This document shows, piece by piece, positions 34,626 through 44,638 of a DNA stretch of 64,000 nucleotides; position 1 is the stretch's first letter, and every line of letters begins with the position of its first letter. The stretch is from Myxococcaceae bacterium (lineage in GTDB: Bacteria; Myxococcota; Myxococcia; Myxococcales; Myxococcaceae), in NCBI GenBank assembly GCA_016793095.1, contig JAEUJQ010000068.1, positions 1 to 64,000 on the forward strand. Reading direction: 5' to 3'. The notes under the pieces are model-generated. The model worked only from the letters and a program-made list of their open reading frames with translations. It ran no database searches and was not told the origin of the DNA. Both the position numbers and the translations under genes were made by a program.

Positions 34626-35969
34626 ATGAAAACCGCGCTCGTTCTCCTCGCCGCGGCGGGCCTCGGCGGGCTGCTCGCCTCCTGCGGAACACCCTCACGC
34701 TGCAGTCCCTCGACCTGTGCGACCGGGTGCTGCGACCTCTCGGGCATCTGCCAGAGCGGCTCGTCCAGTGGCGCGTGCGGCCGGAGCGGAGCGGCGTGCA
34801 GCACCTGCTCCCTGGGCGCGACCTGCAGCTTCGGCACCTGCGTGTCGGGTTCCGGCGCTGGCGCGAGCGGAGGGGGCTCCGCTGCCGGCGGTTCGACGGG
34901 CGGCGGTTTGACGGGTGGCGGTTTGACGGGCGGCGGTTCGACGGGCGGCGGCTCGACGGGCGGCGGTTCGACGGGCGGCGGCTCCACGACGGGGGGCGGT
35001 TCCACGGCGGGCGGCGGCTCCACGGCGGGCGGGTCCGGAGGCGGGGCGGCCTGCTCCGACGGGTGCATCGATGGGTTCGGGTCCTGCCGACGGGCCGGAA
35101 CATCGGCTCAGAACGCGAACCTGTGTGGCCAGGGCGCAGCGCCGTGTGAACCCTGTCTCAGCCCGACGCCCGTGTGCAGTCTTGGCAGGTGCGTGAGCGG
35201 TTCGGCGGGTGGCGCTGGCGGAGGTGCGACCGGAGGAGGTGCCACTGGAGGAGGTGCCACTGGAGGCGGTGCCACCGGAGGCGGCTCGGGTGGACCGTGC
35301 GACGTGCAGACCGCGCCGAACTGCCCCAGCGGATCCGAGTGCGTACTGAACGGTACGGCGAGCACGGCGGGGACCTGCATTCCCGGCGACTGCAGTCTGG
35401 TCGCGCAGAACTGCCCGACGGGGAAGTGCGTGCTGGCAGGGCTCAGCGACGGCGGGGTGCGCCGGATCTGCGGGCCGGCTGGAGGCTCACTGACCCAGGG
35501 CGCGATCTGTACCGCAGCCGCGACCGACCCGTGCGTCACCGGCGCGCAGTGCATCGGCCCCTCCTCGTCCATGACGACCTGTCGCCAGTACTGCACCGCG
35601 ATGACTCCGTGTCCCTCGGGCTCGCTCTGCAGCACGCTCATTCAGTTCGGGCAGGCGCCCGCCGGAGAGCGCCACCTCGTGTGCACGGCGGTGACACAGT
35701 GCAACCCCTTCACTCAGGCGCCATGCGCCGGCAACGAGGCGTGCGTGCTCTACGCCGCCAGCTCGCCGCCAGGGTGCCTGCCTGCGGGAACTGGGACCAG
35801 CGGAGGTTCGTGCACGAGCGTTGCCGGCTGTGCGCGTGGGCTCCAGTGCGTCGGCTCGTCGCCCCCGGGCACCTGCAGGCCGTTCTGCAACCCGACAGGG
35901 TCTCCTGCCTGCACCTCGGGCACCTGCACGGCGCTGCCCGGCCAGACGATGTACGGCACGTGCAACTGA
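34626..35969 (+). CDS. Cys-rich lipoprotein with GGGST and GGATG repeat linkers
   Basis: A 447-residue lipoprotein, lipobox LASC (Cys20). A Cys-rich module (CSPSTCATGCCDLSGIC, ACGRSGAAC, FGTCV) is clearly related to module 1 of the lipoprotein at 31658. Then comes a GGGST-type linker (about residues 78-138), a second Cys patch, a GGATG linker (about 196-220) and a long Cys-rich C-terminal region with SGSECVLNG and GxCTxxAGCARGLQCVG-like segments. The two linkers are encoded by 15-bp repeats. Function unknown; probably surface exposed. Confidence 0.78.
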   Translation: MKTALVLLAAAGLGGLLASCGTPSRCSPSTCATGCCDLSGICQSGSSSGACGRSGAACSTCSLGATCSFGTCVSGSGAGASGGGSAAGGSTGGGLTGGGLTGGGSTGGGSTGGGSTGGGSTTGGGSTAGGGSTAGGSGGGAACSDGCIDGFGSCRRAGTSAQNANLCGQGAAPCEPCLSPTPVCSLGRCVSGSAGGAGGGATGGGATGGGATGGGATGGGSGGPCDVQTAPNCPSGSECVLNGTASTAGTCIPGDCSLVAQNCPTGKCVLAGLSDGGVRRICGPAGGSLTQGAICTAAATDPCVTGAQCIGPSSSMTTCRQYCTAMTPCPSGSLCSTLIQFGQAPAGERHLVCTAVTQCNPFTQAPCAGNEACVLYAASSPPGCLPAGTGTSGGSCTSVAGCARGLQCVGSSPPGTCRPFCNPTGSPACTSGTCTALPGQTMYGTCN

Positions 35970-36015
35970 TGCCGGCCGGCGCTCCGGGCGTTCGGGCTGC
36001 GGCTCGGCGACGCGG

Positions 36016-37539
36016 CTACTGCACAGGGTACTGCTGCTTGACCGCGGCCGGGATGTCGACCGCCTTCGTGATCTGCCGGTAGATGCCCACGGCCGAGCGC
36101 GCCGTCCTTGTCTTCTGCGCGTCGTTCGCCACCGCGTAGAGCCCGAACCTCATCGCCATGCCGTGGTTCCACTCGTAGTTGTCGATGAGCGACCAGTAGA
36201 AGAAGCCGCGCACGTCGGCCCCGTCGTGGATCGCCTTCTGGGTCATCGTCAGGTACCGGACGAGCCAGCTCGCGATGCGCTCGGAGTCGGGCGCTCCGTC
36301 GGTGCCGGTCTCGGTGATGTAGATCGGCTTGCCGTACCTCGTCTTTGCCCAGGTGATCGCGTCGTAGATCCCCTGCGGAGCGTCCTCCCACAGCTCGAGC
36401 GAGAACGGGTCGAACGTCGAGATCGGTGAGAACTGCGGAAAGCTGGCGGCCTCGGTGCCCACCACCGTCGCGCGCGAGTAGTAGTTGATGCCCAGCCAGT
36501 CGCAGCGATCGACGAGATCGTCGCGGGGCGGCCCGTCGGCCTTGCCGTCGATGTTCTCGTCCATCAGGCCCTTGAGCACGCCGTCGAGGAACAGCTGGTT
36601 GTAGAGGTAGAAGACGTTGTCGGCCCCCTTCTTGTCGAGCGCGCGCTGCGGGTCCTTCGGACGCGTCGGCGCGATCGGGTAGACGATGCCGATCTCCGAG
36701 GCCTTGCCGTTCCCATCGGCGTCGGCCGTGTCGTTGGCCTTCACGGCGTCGTACATGCGCGCGTGGCCCTCGATCATCGCGATCGCCACCTGCCGCGCCT
36801 CCTCGAAGCGCAGGGAGACGGCGGGCGGGTTCACGCGGTCCTTCCCCGGCTGGAGGAAGCCGGGGATCACGACGGCGAAGGGCTCGTTCAGGGTCGCCCA
36901 GAGATCGACCTCCGCCCCGAACTCCTTCGCGACGAAGCCCGAGAACTTCGCGATCTCCTTGTGCAGCCGCGCCTTGTCGAGCCAGCCGCGGTTCGTGCAG
37001 GTGGCGAGGTTCTGGTGGCACGCCATGCCGTCGTGGATCCACAGCGGCAGGGTGTAGTGGTTCAGCGTCACCAGCGGCTTGATGCCCTTCGCCTTCAGCG
37101 ACGCGAACATGGCGTGGTAGCGCGCGATCGCGTCGGCGTTGGCGACCGCGGCGAGCTGCGCGCCCTCGAGGTTGTCGGTCGCGCTGGGGAAGATGCGGCT
37201 CCACTCGATCGACACCCGCATGCCCGACAGGCCCAGCTCGTCCTTCGCCCGCGTGTAGTCCTGCTCGAAGAGCTCCCAGTGGCCCGGGCCCGAGCTCGGT
37301 GGATCCCACGTGAAGTGGGCGGCGACGGCGGGGTTCACCTGCGCGCGGCTGGTGATGAGCTGGTACCAGTCGTTCGCGCGATCCTCGCACTGCGCGGCGG
37401 GCATCGTCGGGCACCCCATGTCCACCTGGAAGCCGGCGATCGACGCGCCGAAGAGGAACCCGTCGGGGAAGGGCTTCGGGGCGGCAGGGCCACACGAGAG
37501 GACACCGCACGCAGAGAGGGCCAGCAGGGTGGTACGCAT
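36016..37539 (-). CDS. Glycoside hydrolase family 1 (beta-glucosidase-like) lipoprotein
   Basis: A 507-residue exported glycosidase. The N-terminus has a lipoprotein-like signal (LLALSACGVLSCG). The GH1 barrel begins with FPDGFLFGASIAGFQVDMG. The acid/base Glu219 is in WATLNEPF and the nucleophile Glu410 in YITETGTDG (a variant of the usual ITENG). SLIDNYEWNHGMAMRFGLYAV closes the barrel as in GH1 enzymes. It hydrolyses beta-linked sugars, substrate unknown. A DADGNGKASEIG stretch around residue 275 looks like a calcium-binding insertion. The gene ends 46 bp from the convergent lipoprotein gene. Confidence 0.9.
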   Translation of the reverse strand: MRTTLLALSACGVLSCGPAAPKPFPDGFLFGASIAGFQVDMGCPTMPAAQCEDRANDWYQLITSRAQVNPAVAAHFTWDPPSSGPGHWELFEQDYTRAKDELGLSGMRVSIEWSRIFPSATDNLEGAQLAAVANADAIARYHAMFASLKAKGIKPLVTLNHYTLPLWIHDGMACHQNLATCTNRGWLDKARLHKEIAKFSGFVAKEFGAEVDLWATLNEPFAVVIPGFLQPGKDRVNPPAVSLRFEEARQVAIAMIEGHARMYDAVKANDTADADGNGKASEIGIVYPIAPTRPKDPQRALDKKGADNVFYLYNQLFLDGVLKGLMDENIDGKADGPPRDDLVDRCDWLGINYYSRATVVGTEAASFPQFSPISTFDPFSLELWEDAPQGIYDAITWAKTRYGKPIYITETGTDGAPDSERIASWLVRYLTMTQKAIHDGADVRGFFYWSLIDNYEWNHGMAMRFGLYAVANDAQKTRTARSAVGIYRQITKAVDIPAAVKQQYPVQ

Positions 37540-37820
37540 GGGGCCGCCTATGCCACAGCTGCTGGCCTTCGTGCCCGGACCAGACGAGTCCATTCCATGG
37601 CCTCGGTTCGTGAGCCGGCGGTGACCGGGAGCGCGTCCGGGCGTCGGCGCGGCGACCGTGGCCGCGGTCGTTCTCCCGGGCACCCCGCGTCACGATCAGC
37701 CGCGTTGCGCCAGCAGCCCACGCCGTCGGCCTCGTACCGGTGCTTCAGCTCGACGAGCCGGTGTGCCGCGCGAGCACCGGTTGGGCCTACCGCTCGAGCG
37801 ACGCCGTCAACCGCGCACGG
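37540..37820. other. 281-bp intergenic region with a 9-bp inverted repeat
   Basis: ACCGGTGCT (37736-37744) and AGCACCGGT (37773-37781) form perfect arms around a 28-bp loop, 40 bp beyond the prs stop. It could be a prs transcription terminator without a T-run or a binding site. I see no gene here. Confidence 0.35.
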
Positions 37821-38774
37821 TCAGACGAAGAGGCTCGACAGCGACTCAGCGCGGTAGATGCGCGCGATGGCTTCACCGAACAGTCGCTCGGAGCCCACCG
37901 CGCGGATCTTCGGGCACGCCTGCGCCGACTTCGAGAGCGGCACGGTGTCGGCCACGATCAGCTCCTCGAGCGCCGACTCGGTCACGCGCGAGATCGCCGG
38001 CCCCGAGAGGATCGGGTGCACGATGTACGCGAACACCTTGCGGGCGCCCTTGTCGCGGAGGGCTGCAGCGCCCTGGGTCAGCGTGCCGCCGGTGTCGATG
38101 ATGTCGTCGATGATCACCGCGTCGCGCCCCTTCACGTCGCCGATCAGGTTCATCACCTCGGACGCGTTGGGCCGCGGGCGCCGCTTGTCGATGATCGCCA
38201 GCGGGCAGTTGAGCCGCTTCGAATAGGCGCGCGCGCGCTCGACTCCGCCAGCGTCGGGCGAGACGATGACGAGATCGTCGGCGTTCTCGTACTTCTTGCG
38301 CAGGTCGTCGAGGAAGACGGGGGACGCGTAGAGGTGATCGGTGGGGATGTTGAAGAAGCCCTGGATCTGCCCGGCGTGCATGTCCATGGACACGACGCGG
38401 GTGACGCCGGCGGTCTCGAGCAGGTCGGCCACGAGCTTCGCCGTGATCGGGGTGCGGGCGGCGACCTTCCGGTCCTGGCGCGCGTACCCGTAGTACGGCA
38501 TCACCGCCGTGATCGAGGCCGCGCTCGCCCGCTTGAGCGCGTCGCACATGATGAGCATCTCCATCAGGTGATCGTTCACCGGGGGGCAGGTGGACTGGAT
38601 CACGAAGACGTCGAAGCCGCGCACGTTCTCGCCGATCTCGACCTGAATCTCTCCGTCGCTGAAGCGCCCGACGTCGCACTTCGACAGCGGCCGCTTCAGG
38701 TATTCGCAGATCCGCTCCGCCAGCCCACGGTTCGAGTTCCCAGCGAAGACCTTGAAGTCGTGACTGACGGGCAT
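37821..38774 (-). CDS. prs: Ribose-phosphate pyrophosphokinase (PRPP synthetase)
   Basis: A 317-residue enzyme making PRPP from ribose 5-phosphate and ATP for purine, pyrimidine, His and Trp synthesis. It has FAGNSNRGLAERICEYL and GRFSDGEIQVEIGENVRG, the flexible-loop ARQDRK, the MDMHAGQIQGFF segment, and the PRPP loop VIIDDIIDTGGTL. Class I type, normal length. It diverges from infC with 161 bp between the start codons. Confidence 0.97.
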   Translation of the reverse strand: MPVSHDFKVFAGNSNRGLAERICEYLKRPLSKCDVGRFSDGEIQVEIGENVRGFDVFVIQSTCPPVNDHLMEMLIMCDALKRASAASITAVMPYYGYARQDRKVAARTPITAKLVADLLETAGVTRVVSMDMHAGQIQGFFNIPTDHLYASPVFLDDLRKKYENADDLVIVSPDAGGVERARAYSKRLNCPLAIIDKRRPRPNASEVMNLIGDVKGRDAVIIDDIIDTGGTLTQGAAALRDKGARKVFAYIVHPILSGPAISRVTESALEELIVADTVPLSKSAQACPKIRAVGSERLFGEAIARIYRAESLSSLFV

Positions 38775-38935
38775 GAGGGCGGGTTACCTGATCAGTTTCC
38801 TGGCTTCAATGTGCGCAGCGCCCGTGGGTGTCGGCGCGCCGGAGCGTCGGCCCGGCGTGAACGCAGCCCCGCCTTGACTTGCAGGGCCTGCTGGAGAAGA
38901 AGCGCGGCCTCTTTCACTTCTTCGGAGACAGCCCC

Positions 38936-39655
38936 ATCGCTACCGCACGCGACCAGAGAACCGACCGCCGCATCAAAGCCCGTGAAGTCCGTGTCGTCGG
39001 ATCGCAGGGTGAACAGCTTGGCGTGATGCCCACCGACCAGGCGCTCGCGCGGGCGCAGGCCGAAGGCTTGAACCTCGTCGAAGTCAACCCCATGGCCCGT
39101 CCACCGGTCTGCAAGATCATGGACTACGGCCGCTTCAAGTACGAAGAGAAGAAGAAGGCCAACGAGGCGAAGAAGAAGCAGGTCGTGGTGAAGGTGAAGG
39201 AAGTGAAGCTCCGCCCGAAGACGGAGGAGCACGACTACGAGACCAAGCTCCGCCACGTCCGCGAGTTCATCGAGGAAGGCAACAAGGCGAAAATCACGAT
39301 CATGTTCCGCGGTCGCGAGATCACCCACCGCGAGCTCGGCACGCAGATCCTCGACGACGTGGTCGCCGACACGAAGGACATCGCCGTCGTCGATCAGCAG
39401 GTGCGCCTCGAGGGCAAGACGATGTTCATCGTGCTCGGCCCGAACCCGAAGGTGGCCCAGAGGGCCCGCGATCAGCACCGGCAGGCGCTCATCGAGGCCG
39501 AGAAGGAGAAGGCCGAGCGCAAGGGCGCGGCGCCGTCGTCGCCCCGCCCGGGTCAGACCGAGCCGGCCGATGCGCCTGCTCCAGAGGCCCCTCCGCCGCT
39601 GGCCGCCGCCGTCAACGCCGTCAGCGCCCCGCCCCCTTCGGCCCCCAAAGCCTGA
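38936..39655 (+). CDS. infC: Translation initiation factor IF-3, apparently starting at ATC, with C-terminal tail
   Basis: IF-3 (239 residues) keeps the 30S subunit free and proofreads the start codon. The N-domain (RDQRTDRRIKAREVRVVG) and C-domain (LRPKTEEHDYETKLRHVREFIEEGNKAKITIMFRGRE) are complete. No ATG, GTG or TTG lies near the expected start; the ATC at 38936 has GGAG at 8 nt and begins the conserved sequence. Rare start codons (AUU, AUC) allow IF-3 autoregulation in E. coli and are reported for M. xanthus Dsg. A roughly 45-residue Ala/Pro-rich tail also resembles Dsg. The alternative TTG at 38879 lacks support. Confidence 0.92.
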   Translation: MATARDQRTDRRIKAREVRVVGSQGEQLGVMPTDQALARAQAEGLNLVEVNPMARPPVCKIMDYGRFKYEEKKKANEAKKKQVVVKVKEVKLRPKTEEHDYETKLRHVREFIEEGNKAKITIMFRGREITHRELGTQILDDVVADTKDIAVVDQQVRLEGKTMFIVLGPNPKVAQRARDQHRQALIEAEKEKAERKGAAPSSPRPGQTEPADAPAPEAPPPLAAAVNAVSAPPPSAPKA

Positions 39656-39680
39656 GCTGGCCTTCGGCTCCAGTTGACAG

Positions 39681-39720
39681 CTTCGGAGGGAGGCGGTAGT
39701 GCCGCCGTCCTTTTCCGAAG
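39681..39720 (+). promoter_or_regulatory. Leader hairpin before rpmI-rplT (candidate L20 or attenuation control)
   Basis: Outer arms CTTCGG (39681-39686) and CCGAAG (39715-39720) enclose an inner stem GGCGG-TAGTG-CCGCC (39692-39706) followed by CCTTTT. The structure ends 18 bp before the rpmI ATG. Ribosomal protein L20 represses infC-rpmI-rplT through leader structures in several bacteria; a role of this kind is inferred from position and shape only. It may also act as a weak terminator. Confidence 0.45.
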
Positions 39721-39738
39721 TTCTCGAAGGATGACGTC

Positions 39739-39948
39739 ATGCCCAAGTTGAAGACCCGCAGTGGGGCGAAGAAGCGTTTTCAGGTGAAGAAGACCGGCAA
39801 GGTGAAGCACGCCAAGGCCTTCGGTAAGCACCTGTTCACGCACGCCAAGTCGATGGATCAGCGCCGCCGGAACCGCGGCACCGGACTGCTTCGTGACATG
39901 GACGCGAAGAAGACCGTGAAGGAACTCTTCCCGTACGGAGCGAACTAA
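39739..39948 (+). CDS. rpmI: 50S ribosomal protein L35
   Basis: A 69-residue basic ribosomal protein, MPKLKTRSGAKKRFQVKKTG at its start and RRRNRGT in the middle, matching L35. It sits between infC and rplT as in most bacteria, 83 bp after infC and 3 bp before rplT. Confidence 0.97.
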   Translation: MPKLKTRSGAKKRFQVKKTGKVKHAKAFGKHLFTHAKSMDQRRRNRGTGLLRDMDAKKTVKELFPYGAN

Positions 39949-39951
39949 GCC

Positions 39952-40296
39952 ATGCGCGTCAAGAAAGGCGTCAAGGCGCGTCGTCGCCGCAACTCAATCC
40001 TGAAGCTCGCCAAGGGCTACAGGGGCCGTCGCAAGAACTGCTACAAGCGCGCGAACCAGGCCGTCGAGCGCGCGCTCGACTACGCCTCCCGTGATCGTGC
40101 GCGCAAGAAGCGCGACTTCCGCAGCCTGTGGATCGTGCGCATCAACGCCGCGGCCCGCCTGGCTGGCCTGTCGTACTCGCGGCTGATCGCCGGCCTCAAC
40201 AAGGCGAAGGTGGCCATCGACCGCAAGATCCTGGCGGACCTCGCGGTTCACGATCCCGCAGGCTTCAACGCCGTCGCGCAGCTCGCGAAGGCCTGA
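39952..40296 (+). CDS. rplT: 50S ribosomal protein L20
   Basis: A 114-residue protein that binds 23S rRNA early in 50S assembly and often represses its own operon. [41 protein letters not shown] and [20 protein letters not shown] are the L20 signatures. It is followed by a terminator-like hairpin. Confidence 0.97.
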   Translation: MRVKKGVKARRRRNSILKLAKGYRGRRKNCYKRANQAVERALDYASRDRARKKRDFRSLWIVRINAAARLAGLSYSRLIAGLNKAKVAIDRKILADLAVHDPAGFNAVAQLAKA

Positions 40297-40323
40297 GCGG
40301 TCCAGCGCGGTAGGTAGCAACCG

Positions 40324-40360
40324 GGGCTGCTTCTCCTGCGTGGAGGGGCAGCCCTGTTTC
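40324..40360 (+). terminator. Rho-independent-like terminator after rplT
   Basis: A 13-bp stem (GGGCTGCTTCTCC paired with GGAGGGGCAGCCC, using G-U pairs) with a TGCGT loop is followed by TGTTTC. It begins 28 bp after the rplT stop and separates the ribosomal genes from pheST. Confidence 0.65.
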
Positions 40361-40521
40361 ATGGGTGCGCATGCCCGGCCGACAGCCGGGAAGTCGGGCC
40401 GTGTTGCCTCCTCGGCGGACGACGAGCCGGTTGCGGTCGGACCTGCTGGTGAGGCCCACGTGGCCGGACGCGCGCCGACACGCCAGTCAGCAGTCGTTTC
40501 AGCGGCTCGTCATTTCGGGTA

Positions 40522-41574
<1,053 letters not shown>

Positions 41575-41583
41575 AAGCACCCC

Positions 41584-43995
41584 ATGCGCATCTCTCTGAA
41601 GTGGCTCAAGGACTACGTCGCGCTCCCGGCCTCGGTCGACGAGCTGGCCAGCCGGCTCACCATGGCGGGCCTCGAGATCGAGGCGATCGATCAGCCGGCC
41701 AGGGCGCTCGAGGGCGTCGTCGTCGCGCAGATCGCCGCGTCCGACAAGCACCCCAACGCCGACAAGCTCTCGGTGACGAAGATCGACTGGGGTGGCGGGG
41801 CGGCGCTGCAGGTCGTCTGCGGCGCGAAGAACTACAAGGTCGGTGACAAGGTGCCGCTCGCCACCGTCGGCACGAAGCTGCCCAACGGCGTCGAGATCAA
41901 GCAGGCGGCGCTCCGCGGCGTCGAGAGCGCGGGCATGCTCTGCAGCTCGAAGGAGCTCGGCCTGTCCGACGAGAGCTCGGGCCTGCTGATCCTTCCGGCC
42001 GACGCGAAGGTGGGCCAGCCGATCGCCCAGGCGCTGGGCCTCGATGACGTCATCTTCACCGTCAACGTCACTCCGAACCGCGCCGACGCGCTCTCGCACC
42101 TGGGCATCGCCCGCGAGATCTCGACGCTGTTCGACGTGCCGCTCACGAAGCCCACGCCCAGGCTCGCGGAGTCGTCCACCCGCGCCTCCACGAAGATCGC
42201 CATTCGCATCGAGGACGCCGAGCGCTGCTGGCGCTACGCCGCGCGGGTCATCGAGGGCGTGACGGTGAAGCCCTCTCCCCAGTGGATGCAGGATCGCCTG
42301 AAGGCGGCGGGCATGCGCGGCATCAACAACCTCGTCGACATCACGAACTACGTGCTCCTCGAGTACGGCCAGCCGCTGCACGCGTTCGATCTCGATCGCA
42401 TCGGCGGCGCGCAGATCGTGGTGCGCACCGCGAAGGGAGGCGAGACGCTGACGACGCTCGACGGCAAGGAGCGCCAGCTCCAGGCCGACGATCTGCTCAT
42501 CTGCGACAAGGACACGCCGTTGGTGCTCGCAGGGGTGATGGGTGGCGCGTCGAGCGAGGTGACCGAGAAGACGACCCGCGTCCTGCTCGAGTGCGCGTGC
42601 TTCCAGCCCACCACGGTGCGGCGCTCGGCGAAGCGCCACGCCCTGCACACCGAATCGTCCCACCGCTTCGAGCGTGGCACCGACATCAACGTGATCCCCG
42701 AGGTGCTCGATCGCACGGCCGCCCTCATCGTCGAGCTGGCCGGCGGCACGGTGCTCGAGGGCCGCGTCGATGCGTACCCGGCGCCGAAGCCGCCCAGGCA
42801 GGTGACGCTGCGCACCCAGAAGGTCGCTGACGTGCTGGGCGTGACGGTGCCCGGCGCCGAGTGCCACCGCATCCTCACGCGCCTGGGCTTCACGAAGGTG
42901 TCAGGCGACGAGCAGGTCGCGACGTTCGCGGTGCCGACGGTGCGCGTCGACGTGAGCATCGAGGAGGATCTCGTCGAGGAGATCGCGCGCGTGCGGGGCT
43001 TCGACGCGATCCCCGAGGCGCTGCCGCGCGGTCTGTCCGAGCTCGAGCCCGAGCGGCCGGCGATGCGGGTCGAGCGCCTGTTGCGGGCGGCGATGGCAGG
43101 GCAGGGCGTCGACGAGGTGGTGAACTACTCGTTCGTCTCACCGGCCGAGCTGGCGGCCTTCAGCGCAGGGAAAGACGCGATCGCCGTCTCGAACCCGCTG
43201 TCGGTCGAGCAGTCGGTGATGCGCACCACGCTGTTCCCCTCGCTCGTGCAGAACGTGCTCCGCGCGTCGCGGCACCAGACGCAGGGCGTGCGCTTCTACG
43301 AGTGGGCGCGCTCCTACCGGCCTGACGAGTCGGGCGGGCAGGGCACCGTGCCCGTCGCGAAGGAGACGCTCGAGCTCGCCGGCGTGCTCTGGGGCATGCG
43401 GCACGGCACGCGCACGTGGACCTCGAAGGACGCCGAGGCCGACTACTTCGACGCCCGCGCGGTGGTGGAGTCCGCGCTCGAGGCGCTGCACATCGACGGC
43501 GTCACCGCCGAGACGTTCGAGTCGCCCTGGTACCACCCGCGCTCCGCCACCGTGCTGCGCAAGGGCCAGAAGGTGCTCGGCACGCTCGGCGAGCTGCACC
43601 CGCGGGTGATGAAGAAGCTCGACGCGCCGCCGGGCATCGTGCTGTTCCAGCTCGACGTCGAGGCGCTCCAGTCGGTCGCGGTGCTGGTGCCGCAGGCGAG
43701 GCCCCTGTCGAAGTTCCCCGCCGTGCTGCGCGATCTCGCCGTCGTCGTCGCCGCCGAGATGCAGAGCGAAGCCGTGCGCCAGGTGATCCTCGAGGTGGGC
43801 CAGCCGCTGGTCGAGGACGCCCAGGTCTTCGACGTCTACGCCGGCCATCAGGTCGGCACCGGCCGGAAGAACCTCGCCTTTGCGCTGCGCTACCGGTCAC
43901 CCGAGCGCACCCTCACCGATGCCGAAGTGACGGAGGCGCACACGAAGATCGTCGCCGAAGTCACCCGCCGCCTCGGAGGCGCGCTGCGCACCTGA
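41584..43995 (+). CDS. pheT: Phenylalanyl-tRNA synthetase beta subunit
   Basis: An 803-residue subunit that carries tRNA recognition and editing. In order: N-terminal B1 and EMAP-like B2 (EAIDQPARALEGVVVAQI), B3/B4 editing (SHRFERGTDINVIP nearby), B5 DNA-binding-like fold, and a C-terminal ferredoxin-fold anticodon-binding domain (LSKFPAVLRDLAVVV, RTLTDAEVTEAHTKIV). Normal length for bacterial PheT. It is encoded directly after pheS and before ihfA, as in E. coli. Confidence 0.96.
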   Translation: MRISLKWLKDYVALPASVDELASRLTMAGLEIEAIDQPARALEGVVVAQIAASDKHPNADKLSVTKIDWGGGAALQVVCGAKNYKVGDKVPLATVGTKLPNGVEIKQAALRGVESAGMLCSSKELGLSDESSGLLILPADAKVGQPIAQALGLDDVIFTVNVTPNRADALSHLGIAREISTLFDVPLTKPTPRLAESSTRASTKIAIRIEDAERCWRYAARVIEGVTVKPSPQWMQDRLKAAGMRGINNLVDITNYVLLEYGQPLHAFDLDRIGGAQIVVRTAKGGETLTTLDGKERQLQADDLLICDKDTPLVLAGVMGGASSEVTEKTTRVLLECACFQPTTVRRSAKRHALHTESSHRFERGTDINVIPEVLDRTAALIVELAGGTVLEGRVDAYPAPKPPRQVTLRTQKVADVLGVTVPGAECHRILTRLGFTKVSGDEQVATFAVPTVRVDVSIEEDLVEEIARVRGFDAIPEALPRGLSELEPERPAMRVERLLRAAMAGQGVDEVVNYSFVSPAELAAFSAGKDAIAVSNPLSVEQSVMRTTLFPSLVQNVLRASRHQTQGVRFYEWARSYRPDESGGQGTVPVAKETLELAGVLWGMRHGTRTWTSKDAEADYFDARAVVESALEALHIDGVTAETFESPWYHPRSATVLRKGQKVLGTLGELHPRVMKKLDAPPGIVLFQLDVEALQSVAVLVPQARPLSKFPAVLRDLAVVVAAEMQSEAVRQVILEVGQPLVEDAQVFDVYAGHQVGTGRKNLAFALRYRSPERTLTDAEVTEAHTKIVAEVTRRLGGALRT

Positions 43996-44085
43996 CCCCT
44001 CCGCCAACCCGATGAAAGCAGGCGCTTTTCCTGCGTTCGCACGAGGTTGGCGGCGTTCGTCGAAAAGCCCAGCAATGTCCGTATG

Positions 44086-44113
44086 TTGACACCCCCTCCT
44101 CGGGGAGTACGAT
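44086..44113 (+). promoter_or_regulatory. Promoter of ihfA, possibly giving a leaderless transcript
   Basis: TTGACA (44086-44091), 16-bp spacer and TACGAT (44108-44113) form a strong sigma70-type promoter. The -10 ends 7 bp before the ihfA ATG, so transcription would begin at or next to the start codon. Confidence 0.55.
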
Positions 44114-44120
44114 TTGCGAC

Positions 44121-44477
44121 ATGACCAAGGCTGACATCATCGAGGGCGTCTACGACAAGGTGGGCTTCTCGAAGAAGGACTCGGCGGAGCTGGTCGAGCT
44201 GGTCTTCGACACCGTGAAGGAGACGCTCGAGCGCGGTGACAAGGTGAAGATCGTGGGGTTCGGGATCTTCCAGCCCCGCTTCAAGCGCTCGCGTCCCGGG
44301 CGAAACCCGCAGTCGGGGCAGCCCATCGAGATCACTGCGCGGCGCGTGGTGGTGTTCGTTCCCTCGACGGGCCTCAAGGCCGATCTCAACGACGGCTTCG
44401 TGCCTGAGGGGGAGATCTCGGCAGAAGACCTCGACGACAACCCGGACGCGGCGGTGGACGAGGACGACGACGATTGA
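44121..44477 (+). CDS. ihfA: Integration host factor alpha subunit (HU/IHF family)
   Basis: A 118-residue DNA-bending protein. [26 protein letters not shown] and [28 protein letters not shown] match IhfA, including the GRNPxTG-type beta-arm with the intercalating Pro. An acidic tail of about 20 residues (rich in Asp and Glu) extends beyond the usual end. It follows pheT as in E. coli, consistent with the alpha subunit. IHF assists site-specific recombination, which is notable because an integrative element starts 80 bp downstream. Confidence 0.92.
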   Translation: MTKADIIEGVYDKVGFSKKDSAELVELVFDTVKETLERGDKVKIVGFGIFQPRFKRSRPGRNPQSGQPIEITARRVVVFVPSTGLKADLNDGFVPEGEISAEDLDDNPDAAVDEDDDD

Positions 44478-44556
44478 GCCGTGGCTGCGATGCTCGCTTG
44501 ACGCTCTCGAGTCAGGCTGGCAGAAGGCCCGCGTCTCACTGAAGCACCCTGTCGTC

Positions 44557-44635
<79 letters not shown>

Positions 44636-44638
44636 TTG

